Of a DNA stretch of 64,000 bases, positions 22,342 to 31,553 are shown one piece after another. Every line of letters starts with the position of its first letter. Position 1 is the stretch's first letter. The notes below the pieces were generated by a model. It worked only from the letters and a program-made list of their open reading frames with translations, was not told where the DNA came from and searched no databases. The translations under genes and the position numbers were made by a program. The stretch comes from Allantophomopsis cytisporea (lineage: Eukaryota; Ascomycota; Leotiomycetes; Phacidiales; Phacidiaceae): the NCBI GenBank assembly GCA_024752435.1, contig CP103037.1:2728001-2792000 (forward strand), given 5' to 3'.

Positions 22342-22459
22342 CATACAACAGTAGGGATTCGCTGGTGGTCACCCACCCAACTACTAGTCTACCGATCTGA
22401 GGTTTATGTATGGCAGAGCGGACGGGATGCCCAGTTCTCCTCAGTCTGTGGTCGTATGT
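22342..22459 (-). rRNA. 5S rRNA, variant copy 2
   Basis: Same orientation and length as copy 1, 355 bp away. The 3' half is almost identical to copy 1; the 5' half differs at several sites, but helix II still pairs (CTGAGG/CCTCAG instead of TTGAGG/CCTCAA). Downstream terminator is weaker: TTCTTACATTTTTGG, with T5 12 nt after the 3' end. An ORF opening inside this gene (22410-22880) is not supported as a protein. Confidence 0.88.
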
Positions 22460-23146
22460 GATGTGTTGTCTGATGGTTAAGCATATATTCAAGGTTTATT
22501 CGCAACGAAATGATTACTATTCAAGTCTAGAATGGGAAAATCAGCTGTATTCACAACATTCTGTACTTATACCAGACTATGAACGCCAAGAAGCGCTTCG
22601 CTACATTATTTGGCATGATGGTTTTCCTATGTGTCTTCCAAGTGATTTACTCATGGATAATTGTACAGATAGTGTAATCGAATTATTTTTGAGAATAATA
22701 TGTAGGGATGAAATACTGCTTAGAGGGGGGAAAACAAAACTTGAAAATATCGAAGAACGCCCTTTCCGCCAAACTCTGGCGTTACCTGAGTTGACGTTTA
22801 AAATGCGAATGTTGCTATTTTATACATCAGTCAGAGCTTCCCAAACCCAGAAAATACTGCAGGATAATAAAAGACTCTGAAGTTAGCTAATTACGGTGGT
22901 AAAATCATATAGGATATATTCTACAATACGTATAGCTCCACCCATAACATCATACCGATATCATGTTTGCGGAACTGCAACATTCCAAAACATGTACTCA
23001 GCGATGTATTCTTGCTAAAGAACGTCCTATACTCTCGTACTACTACTACGCCCATACCATACTTCAAGATATCTCCCACATTCCGTCCCATTACAGCCAT
23101 TCGATACACTCGACATCACCTCCTCTTGCAACCTGACTCAAGTCCA
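22460..23146. other. Intergenic with an unsupported ORF
   Basis: The stretch 22464-22880 is open on the plus strand (YYSSLEWENQLYSQHS..., ending QKILQDNKRL), but its first ATG lies inside the 5S gene and I see no domain. It could be a fragment of a lost gene. Confidence 0.25.
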
Positions 23147-23913
23147 TTAAGAAACTGTGATATCACTCGACCCACTACTTCCGTAACCCTCAGTCGCGAC
23201 AATCTGATAGTTGAACGTGCCAAGAGACATGCCCAAACTTGCCCATGCATTGATATGATTAGCCGTTGTGACTGTGCCACCGACCCTATGGTTCTGGCGA
23301 ATCGACCAATACTGCTGAAAGGTCGCCGTACCTATGATACTTGGCTCATTGGTTCGAGTGCCTTCGTAGATATTATAAAGAGAACCGTCAGATGTGACTT
23401 GCCCCTTGTAGGTCAAGCCCGAGGAAGGGTCGTAGGTTCCGAAGGACTCGACGATGTAGTACTCAACCAATGGATTGGTACTCCATCCGTAGACTGAAAG
23501 GTAGCCATTACCGCTTGGCGAGAAAGTTCCTGAGTAAGTGATGGTTCTGTGGAAGGGGTATGTTAGCTGCGTTTGGCAAATTTAAGTGGTAATGACCTAA
23601 AGAGATTCGGCACAATCGTTAGGTGAAGGTAAGATTATACGTACTGAGCACTACCTGGGTTCCATCCCTTTCCTGCAACGAAGTTGCCCGAGTTTGACCA
23701 TTGGACGCTATACTCTCCTGCGTTTCCGTTGGCGTAATTTACGGTACCACCATTGTCGGTCCAGAAGGAATAGTAGAAACCATTGCTCGTACCAGTAGAG
23801 CTTGATGATCCAGCGCGAGGAGCAAGCTCAGTAGGCGTTCGCTCAGTTGGTGCAGCAACAGTAGCAGCAATGCTGCAGAAAGCAACGAAGATATATGAGA
23901 ATGAGAAAATCAT
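23147..23913 (-). CDS. Endo-1,4-beta-xylanase, glycoside hydrolase family 11
   Basis: Secreted enzyme that cleaves beta-1,4 links in xylan of plant cell walls with retention of configuration. Two exons on the minus strand: 23913-23645 and 23546-23147, with a 98-nt intron (GTACGT donor, CTAAC branch, CACAG acceptor) that restores GSAQTITYSG. The product is 222 aa: signal peptide (residues 1 to about 20, MIFSFSYIFVAFCSIAATVA), a short pro-like segment, then a single GH11 beta-jelly-roll with FYYSFWTDNGG and NPLVEYYIVESFGTYDP. Glu118 in VEYY is the nucleophile and Glu209 in VATEGYGSSG the acid/base. No carbohydrate-binding module. A GGCTAAAT box lies 387 bp upstream. Confidence 0.96.
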
Positions 23914-25187
23914 GATGATGATGACTGATGATAGTGGTAAATAGCGGTTGAGGAAATCTTGACTGACGTCTTTTGTAGAGCAAGATATCTGGCCTTAATA
24001 TATCCTCTTCAGAGATAAGCATGATCTGATTAAAACACGAAAGAAACGAAAATAAAAGTATCTAGGAAACATCTTGGAAGTTATTGTTCAATGTGTCGGG
24101 TAAGCCTCAATACGTTGCGTGATTACGAGCAATGAGATTCACTCAGTAAACTTCTATGCCTTAGTTTTGCCTAAAACCCATCGATTGAACTTATGTTAGA
24201 TGAGAACGGATGAAGGGGAGAACTAGCTAAGAGGTAAATCATGCTTATTGTTTTCAGATGATACCTTCGTTGATGGATCGCCTGCAAGTCTCACGATTAG
24301 GCTAAATAGAAAACGCACCTCCATCTGTCCATTGTTCTTAGGCTGTCAATCAATTGGCCCTTGATATGGGAAGACTAACACATTAGCTCGAACGAGGTTG
24401 ATAAGATACAGGAAATGTGCCTAAGAGCTAAGATCTGATCGGTTGCATCGGCAATATCTGGGGTACATTATGCATATGTGATAAACTTCCCGAACGAATA
24501 AAAGCTTAGCATGGTGTCAATTTTATCCCGTACACCCACCCAGGATTTCCTTATGTCTTCAGAATACATGATTTCATCGTATCTCATATTGATGTTAGTT
24601 CTTTCGTCATGCGCAGCTTACAATTACGTGATAACGTTCTTGTGCCTCCCAGTTTGGACAGCACGGCTCGAAGGAGATAGTTCCACTTTTGTTGGGGTAC
24701 CAAACAGCCTCGATCGCTTTAAGCCTGAAGTGTTTGGAAGTTATGCTTAGATTAACCTTACCATTAAGCAGCCTTTCAGTTACGAATGATGCAAAGGTTC
24801 TTAGTTGTGATATAGCGATATTGTATCCAGGTATAGCATCGTCGTACACAGGTTTTATGGCAATCCTGACTTTAAGACTTCATAGGATATCTCGTCGAAA
24901 TATCTAAATAGATACAGTAGGTTCAACTCATCACCAGATCAATTTCTGACGAAAATCCTGGTCAATATCGTTGCTCTTCATAACAATTCTGATCACTTTT
25001 GAAGCGATGTCTTATTTGATCATTCTTAGCCCTTCTGAACTTTATACTTTCTGCACCTCACCCCCTCTCAGCATACCAATATTGTACCCATTCATATTCG
25101 GCTGCGCAGGTATCGCGTCCATACCCATTGATGACGAAACAAGATCAAAGAACTTATGTCATGTTCATGAACAGCTGAAGTTTCCCT
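23914..25187. other. Xylanase promoter region and ankyrin-gene 3' flank
   Basis: Contains the XlnR-like box (listed) and one CreA-type SYGGRG site (CTGGGG, about 24459-24464). ORFs at 24511-24907 on both strands overlap each other and have no coding character. Confidence 0.4.
24300..24307 (+). promoter_or_regulatory. Candidate XlnR/XYR1 site GGCTAAAT
   Basis: Matches the consensus GGCTAAA bound by the fungal xylanase activator XlnR/XYR1; it sits 387 bp upstream of the xylanase ATG. A single 8-mer may occur by chance. Confidence 0.45.
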
Positions 25188-26300
25188 CTAACCAAGATTT
25201 CCATTTCCCTTCATAGTCGCACCATGTTCTTTCAACAAGCGTATGATTTCAGGATCCGCCTTAAAATTGATCGCAGTTGCCAAAGCAGAAGTACTGCCAA
25301 TGGAATAGCTTCTGTTTGGATCGGCTCCTTTTCCCAGTAAGAATCTTGTGTATTCAACGTTGTTGATTAAAACAGCGACACCGAGTGCTTGACCCGAGTG
25401 ACCAATGTTATAGTGCTGCTCTAGTAGATCAGGCTGAAATTCAAGAAAAACATTAAAAACCTCCATGCCGGCTTCAAAGCTGCTCCGATAAATATGAGGT
25501 TGCATCTTGAACTCTGGACTTTGAGAAAGAATATAACGAACGACGGAAGAGCGCTTCCTCTCTATCGGAACTTGTAACCGGCGCTTAATAAGCGACTGGT
25601 TCTGTTGCTGAAGAGATCCTCTAAGCGGTGGAAGTGATGATGTAGGATAAGCTGATAGTGCATTGGTACCATCTAGCGAAAGCCCATAATCATGAAGAAT
25701 ATTGACAACTTCCTGATCTATATCTTGGAGTCCGTAAGAAGCAGGTGGGTGCTTCAATTTCGCAAGGCACTCGGAACTGAACCCTTGTTGGAGTAAGAAG
25801 AGCAGGAACATGGCATTGTTTTCGATGATTGCACGTGGTATCGGTCCACCATTATCATCCAAGTCCAAGTCCATCATCTCTGGGTACGCGAGGAGGAATC
25901 TCTGGTAAACTTCTGGACCCCCGTCAAAAACTGTCTGATGAAGTTCTGGACTCATTTCTGGCAAGGAAAATGACCCAAGGATACATTGCAAGATCTTAAG
26001 ACTGCGTGAACGGGCAGCAGTTGACAGTATGCCGTGAATTGAAAGACTATTAAAGATCGAAGACTTCTCTCTGCTATCAAGGATTTGCTTAAAAGTGTCC
26101 ACATCATCCTCCGCACAGGCTTTCATGAGATTTTCAGATGGAAATAATACAGCTTCAGCATTTTCTTTCTCAGTAAGCCTAAGAGATTGGGGAGACGTGG
26201 GAAGCTCTTCTGAAGGCGGTTTAAGTACTGATAAGATAATTTAGTCCGAGCATGTAAAAGTCTTGGTTTTCCACTGACCCGAAACTATTCGTTTCCACAT
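25188..26300 (-). CDS. Ankyrin-repeat-like protein
   Basis: Two exons: a 22-nt first exon 26300-26279 (MWKRIVS + 1 nt) and 26227-25188, joined across a 51-nt intron (GTCAGT donor, CTAAAT branch, ATCAG acceptor); product 353 aa beginning MWKRIVSVLKPPSEELPTSP. Ankyrin-like helices are visible at LMKACAEDDVDTFKQIL, ALGVAVLINNVEYTRFLLGKGADPN and ALATAINFKADPEIIRLLKEHGA; the middle is degenerate. Such proteins are interaction scaffolds; no enzymatic domain is visible, and the partner is unknown. If the short first exon is wrong, translation would start at the internal ATG 26126 (312 aa). Confidence 0.75.
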
Positions 26301-26913
26301 CGCGGTTAGGACGTCCAAAATAAGATCAGGGAATGTTCTAAGGAGTTATGGGAACCGCCTATTGTTTAAGAGAGGCTCACTCTAGACCTATGCGCGGGTC
26401 TCCCGGAATCGAAAGTAAAGTGTGGATAATAAGGACAATAACGGAACCTCAACATTCGCTTGGACACTGGTTAATCCATCTTACTCGCATGACATTTGTA
26501 CTGTTGGACGAAAATCAGCTGCGCGGATGTGATATAAAACCTAGTCAACATGTTTTGCTTTTCTGTACACACATCAGATGTTTTTAAGCCCAAACACCCG
26601 AGGCGATGAGGAACGGAGACACACCCATGTTCATATCAGGTGGGCCTAGAGATGCCAGGCTCGGCTATGGTTCGTATCAATTTGCTTCGAATGTATTGTG
26701 AGATGCGGCCTACAAAGTACTCGATTTCAATAGCGTAGCCTTCAGATAACGTCACATAGAGTAAAATTCGTGTGTGAGAGATAAGGAGACAAAGAAACAG
26801 AGAAGTAGAATCATGATGAAGAAAGTTCGGATCGTACCATGTTTTAAGAGCAGATTATTAATTAAGGACGATAAACATTTAAGCGATCCGTAATGGTACA
26901 TAAAGGTGAGAAA
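26301..26913. other. Intergenic
   Basis: Between the ankyrin gene promoter and the cyclophilin 3' end. Nothing recognised. Confidence 0.4.
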
Positions 26914-27523
26914 CTACAAGAAACTTGTCGCCTCAACAATCACAACTTCTTGAACAGGACGATCCAATTCCCCTGTTTTTACTCTCCCAATTTTGGCCAC
27001 AACATCGATACCTTCAGTGACACGCCCAAAAATGGTGTGTTTCCCGTCCAAATGCGTACAAGCATCCAGCGTGATGAAAAACTGACTCCCGTTCGTCTTT
27101 GGTCCAGAGTTAGCCATACTAAGCACTCCTGGCCCATCGTGGCTAAGAGAAGCAGAGATCTCATCCTCAAACTTCTTTCCCCAAATACTCTTCCCTCCCG
27201 TCCCATCTTGACGCGTGTAGTCGCCGCCCTGGATCATGAAGCCTGGGATGATTCGATGGAAAGGGCAGTTATTATACTTGCCAGCGTCTGCGAGCGCGGC
27301 GAAGTTCTTGCAGGTCTATAAAGACCGTTTAGTATTTCTTACTGCTGGAAGTGGTTGGTCAGATGGTGAGCTGTACCTTTGGGGCTTGCTCCGGGTATAA
27401 TTGGATCGTGAAGTCACCCATGTTCGTGCTCATGCGAACACCCTTTGCTGGCGGGCCATTGTCTTCAACATCTGCCACAGGTGCGTCTGATTTAGACTTG
27501 AATATCTTCTTGAAAAAACTCAT
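26914..27523 (-). CDS. Cyclophilin-type peptidyl-prolyl isomerase (PPIL1/PPIL3-like)
   Basis: Catalyses cis-trans isomerisation of X-Pro bonds. Exons 27523-27377 and 27315-26914; a 61-nt intron (GTACAG donor, TATAG acceptor) joins EQAPK to TCKNF in phase 0; 182 aa. Cyclophilin signatures: FHRIIPGFMIQGGD with the catalytic Arg, GKKFEDE, MANSGPKTNGSQFFIT, and LDGKHTIFGRV. The position of the cyclosporin-binding Trp (WLDGKH in CypA) is His here (HLDGKH), as in several spliceosomal single-domain cyclophilins, predicting weak cyclosporin binding. Unusual: a roughly 30-residue N-terminal extension (MSFFKKIFKSKSDAPVADVE...) before the fold; its basic, Phe-rich start could mediate targeting. Confidence 0.93.
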
Positions 27524-28204
27524 TTTGATTGATGTTTGAAGAGTGATGTAGGAATTGAAGATAAAAAGGGATGATAGAAAAAGAATACGAGGTCATGTCT
27601 CAGTAGTTGTAACTATCGTCACGTGCAGATAAGGAAGAAGGCTTACTGTTGTAGGAAATGCATGTTGGCTTTACGTCTGATATGGCTAGCTACCTAATAA
27701 TGAGCTTAAGGTATTCTTCCAATGTACTATGGATTTTTAGATAGTTTAAAAAGCTTAGAATGTAATAATAACCTGCTTTTTCCTATATATGATGCGTGTA
27801 TATCGTTAGTCTGTGCTTAGGCGAATCCCACGTATAATGCAAGAATTACACCATGTGCACAAAGTGCAAGGATTTGGTGCAATTACAGACGAAAGGACAG
27901 TCGGGTGCTGTGTTCGCTTACAAGCCGCAGTGTTTAGTATGGACCGCGAAATTGTAATATTTGTCAGACGTGTAATATGGAGTGCCTATTGAAGTAAGCA
28001 GAGGACGGATCTTGAGAAGTCAGCTGCTTTCTTTCTTCATTGATGTAAACTGCTTGCTCTCAGCATCTTGGATTTGTCGCCCTCGATTTTTGATCCGTGA
28101 CCTTCAGGTGTGCCTTCGTGAGTTTACATACCAGCCGAGTTGGCGGCGATATCACAAGTTCTCATTTGCTCGCCCTGATAAACATTTCGCGATCAAATAC
28201 TGGA
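27524..28204. other. Shared upstream region of divergent cyclophilin and HD genes
   Basis: No ORF with coding character. Probable promoters for both genes. Confidence 0.4.
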
Positions 28205-28900
28205 ATGTGTCCTCTCACGCCTAAAAACGATTCCCCTGGGCCGGATCTATTAGATGAGAACGCCCTGTTAGAACCTGACATTCCGTCATGGGTTCCACCT
28301 AAGTTCGTCTGTAAATCAGTCTACATTCTCGCCTTCCGTTCCCTACCAGCCGCAATATTCAACCATAGCATCCGAGTATACTTCTACGCCTCTCACATCG
28401 CTTCAACCTCTCAAAACTCCCCTATCTCGCCTGAAAAGCTAGACCTCCTCTTTATAGCCTGCATCTTACACGACATTGGTGCCTCCACCTCGTTGCCATT
28501 CTCGCGTGACGTCCGCTTCGAGGTCGACGGTGCAGACTGTGCAGCTACGCACTTGCGCAAACACAATCTAGACGAATCAGACATCCATCAAATCTGGACT
28601 GCTATTGCTCTCCACTCGTCCCCTCACATTGCAGAGAGGATTGGTGAGCTACCAAGACTTGTACGCCTTGCAGTATTGGAAGACTTTCAGACAGACGTAG
28701 AGAAACGATTTGCAGGTGAACTCAGACAAAGAATCGAGTCTGAGTTTCCAAGACTGGAGGCAGAAAAGGTCCTGGGGGATGCGGTTGTGAAGCAGGCTTT
28801 GGAGTGTCCAGGGAAAGCACCACCAAGTACCTGGCCAGGAGGATTGTTGAGCGCGAAATTGGAGGAGCCAGAGTGGAACGGAGTTAATAAGGCTTTTTGA
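28205..28900 (+). CDS. HD-domain hydrolase, cyanamide hydratase-like
   Basis: A 231-aa protein starting MCPLTPKNDSPGPD. The frame is open upstream to 28097, but only with a GTG, so the ATG at 28205 is chosen; an undetected upstream exon is possible. HD-superfamily metal ligands are visible: NHSIRVYFYA (first His), LHDIG (His-Asp), and a downstream HSS (ALHSSPHIAE). This arrangement matches fungal cyanamide hydratase/Ddi2-like proteins, which hydrate cyanamide to urea, but many relatives have unproven substrates. It ends with PPSTWPGGLLSAK, also typical of the group. Divergent from the cyclophilin gene. Confidence 0.8.
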   Translation: MCPLTPKNDSPGPDLLDENALLEPDIPSWVPPKFVCKSVYILAFRSLPAAIFNHSIRVYFYASHIASTSQNSPISPEKLDLLFIACILHDIGASTSLPFSRDVRFEVDGADCAATHLRKHNLDESDIHQIWTAIALHSSPHIAERIGELPRLVRLAVLEDFQTDVEKRFAGELRQRIESEFPRLEAEKVLGDAVVKQALECPGKAPPSTWPGGLLSAKLEEPEWNGVNKAF

Positions 28901-30011
28901 AGTACGAGGGAGATCTTGCATTGAATGGTATATATAAGCGTTTACATAGGTTGTCATCAAATTCTAACAAGGTCGAATCTATATAAATATTTGCAATTGC
29001 AACGTGATAATTCGCTATGAGCTGTAGGAAGGATACACCCGTGTGTATATGTACACATCACAAGAACTCATGCACTGATAATATGCGTGTTGTCAATTTA
29101 GTGACTTGTACATGATTGCAAGCGTAGACTGTTGCAGTAAGCAAACTTATATTGTGCTCTTGCGTCATCTCTTCCGTACTGCTGGGTCACATTGAGCCGT
29201 AACCAAGTATTTCACATACCGTATCTCCCACCAATTCTAAAGTATATGTGTATCATGTTATACAAAGCTTTAGTGGAGTATCCGCCTGTAAATGGCTGTG
29301 CCTATTCCGGATATCCTCACTTGGAAACTTCAATCACTTCAAGATTGGCCATTTCATTGGTTTGACTTTGGTTGATATCACGCTTCGAGAGGCTTTTTGA
29401 GCCTGAAGCCTATATAGCCGGTAATTTGTACTCGATGCTTTTACAAGTTCGAAATCTCTATTACTAAATAACTTCCGTAAACCTGTTACATAACGTCCTA
29501 CTTTAACCATCACATAGTGTTGTAATAAAGATATTGTATTAAGTTCACTTAGGATCATGGTATTTCTAGTTACTAAGTAATTCTTCTTATAATCATACTA
29601 ATTACTGCTTATTACTTTTCTCTTTTGATACCTCAGAAAATAAAGATTCATGAGTACTTGGAAATCGTCAAAATGGTCTACGAGTGGCTCTACAAGGTAA
29701 GGATTCACTTGCTTTGAGGAAAATCTACAGGCTAACTATAGCAGATGAAATTAGGAAGACAAGGAAGAGACCATGCTATGTATCAATTCAAGGGGGGACT
29801 TCAGGGATCGATTTGAGCGATACAGAATCAGAAGAAGATTTTGTAGCTCACAGGGCGTGTAGGAAATTATGCAAATTAAGTCATGGCCCACTTAGGTAAT
29901 CGGCTCTATTATATGGTATGTACGTTATAGATATATACTTGCATATTCTACTATCAAAGAAGAGATCCTTCGCCCAATTGTGGGAGTAGCATAGAAGCCC
30001 AAGTGCAGGAA
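28901..30011. other. Intergenic
   Basis: Between convergent HD-domain and tannase genes. A possible spliced mini-ORF near 29653-29830 is weak (see rejected items). Otherwise nothing. Confidence 0.4.
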
Positions 30012-31553
30012 TTATGCACGATATGAAGTCGAGCACTCAAAAGAAGTAGCTAGAGAAGGATCACCACCTTTATACGCCGAAACCAACGGATAAGGACATA
30101 AATCCTGAGATCTCAACGCACTCTTCGCTGGTAAAGTTTGCGGCGCGGTTCCATTTTCAACCCAAGCTACAAGAGCACTCAATGGGGAAGTGGGTTCGGG
30201 ACCAATGCCATCTCCACAATGCCCTACACCCGGAGCCTCAAAATACCTGAAATAATCTTGTACTTGCGGATCAAGTTCGGACACTCGCTCATAGTAATTT
30301 ACTGTTCCGTTCGGGAAGACAACTTCATCGGCAAGACCGTGCCAGGTAATCATTTTCCCTCCAGCATCACGGAACTGTGAGAGGTCGGGATCATCGGTAC
30401 CGATTATGGAAGTATATTGTTGGTTTGATGCGGCAAAGATGTTCTCGTAATCGTTTTGAGTGATGTTCTGGATAGCGAATGAGGGGTTCTTCTTAACAAA
30501 TAGGGAGATCCACTCGGATGAAACGGAGAATGGATTGCCAGTGCAATCACTTGTTGACGAGCAGGTTGTGTTGACGAGAACTTCCAAGGATGCATCATAA
30601 GGGAGTCCATACCATAGTTTTTTACCCGTTGCTGTCGATGGACCTGTCCATGCTGCTTGAGCAATTGTAGCTGCAGCCTGTGATATGGTGATGTTCACAT
30701 TATCGCAAGCAACTGATTGTCCAATTACGGTATGAGGATCGAAGTCGCAGAGCGATGAAGACGATATTATACCGTCTACCAGACCATCATAACCGTCGCA
30801 TGCTTTGATGGCTGCTGCTGTAAGAGCATCCAGTTCACAAATTGAGGGATAGCTTTGAATCTGGTTCATGGTGAACTGTGCCCAATATTGGGCCACGTTT
30901 GCACTCCCCCAGTTAATGGCAGGAGCATTGGCAAGAATGCCATCGTAAGCCGTCGGATATCGTTGTGCATGCATTATACCTTGACGGCCTCCTGTCGAAC
31001 AGCCATTCCAATAGGAATATTTGGGCTTATTGCCATAGAAACTCTCCGTAATAGCTTTCCCAATGACGGCCATATCATTAAGGGCCACAGAGGCAAAATC
31101 TTGCAAGAGATACAAGTTCACATTTCCCGGAGATACAAGAGCCCACGATTGGGCAGAGTATATGTTAGTTTCGTGACCACCATCAGTAGCTGCAGCAGAG
31201 TAGCCTTGTGCTATACCTACAGCCAGAAATGGATCACCAGCTGAAGTCGAATATCCGCCACCCCCTGTTCCCATATATCGGCCATTCCAGTTCGTAGTGG
31301 GCAGCCAAATGATCACGTTTATGGTGTCGTCCTGACCAGGATGGGTGTAAGTTACGGTAACATTGCAGAAATTGAGTCCTGTGAGACTGGTTCCTGGCAA
31401 AGTGAAATTTGTAACGTCAACCGCGGCCAAACCTTGGATTTCTGCACCGAACAATGATGGGTACGGTAAAGCACTGCTGCTGCATACGGGTGATGATGCG
31501 ACGTTGTTGGCCACGAGGACTAAGCCTAAGAATTTGGAGATGGCGCTGCGCAT
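30012..31553 (-). CDS. Secreted tannase/feruloyl esterase family protein
   Basis: 513 aa. Hydrolyses ester links of gallate or ferulate to sugars/polysaccharides; helps free phenolics from plant walls. The frame is open to 31655, but the ATG at 31553 gives a proper signal peptide (MRSAISKFLGLVLVANNVAS), so it is preferred. Family signature GCSTGGRQG holds nucleophile Ser186 with the neighbouring Cys, and VGHCGDG near residue 465 holds the catalytic His followed by Cys: the paired CS-D-HC motif of the tannase/FaeB family. Calcium-loop-like ACDGYDGLVDGIISS is present. Many N-glycosylation sequons fit secretion. Substrate (tannin, feruloyl or other) cannot be told from sequence. Confidence 0.95.
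   Translation of the reverse strand: MRSAISKFLGLVLVANNVASSPVCSSSALPYPSLFGAEIQGLAAVDVTNFTLPGTSLTGLNFCNVTVTYTHPGQDDTINVIIWLPTTNWNGRYMGTGGGGYSTSAGDPFLAVGIAQGYSAAATDGGHETNIYSAQSWALVSPGNVNLYLLQDFASVALNDMAVIGKAITESFYGNKPKYSYWNGCSTGGRQGIMHAQRYPTAYDGILANAPAINWGSANVAQYWAQFTMNQIQSYPSICELDALTAAAIKACDGYDGLVDGIISSSSLCDFDPHTVIGQSVACDNVNITISQAAATIAQAAWTGPSTATGKKLWYGLPYDASLEVLVNTTCSSTSDCTGNPFSVSSEWISLFVKKNPSFAIQNITQNDYENIFAASNQQYTSIIGTDDPDLSQFRDAGGKMITWHGLADEVVFPNGTVNYYERVSELDPQVQDYFRYFEAPGVGHCGDGIGPEPTSPLSALVAWVENGTAPQTLPAKSALRSQDLCPYPLVSAYKGGDPSLATSFECSTSYRA

Noticed and set aside
22410..22880. 156-codon ORF starting inside the second 5S gene
   Set aside because: Start lies in an RNA gene, no domain, no splice context; kept only as a possible fragment.
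24511..24907. Overlapping ORFs of about 75 codons on both strands
   Set aside because: Mutual overlap and no coding signature.
29653..29899. Possible spliced mini-gene (MVYEWLYK joined to QMKLGRQ...) or the 71-codon ORF there
   Set aside because: One splice choice hits a stop at once, the other ends after about 30 residues; no recognisable motif.
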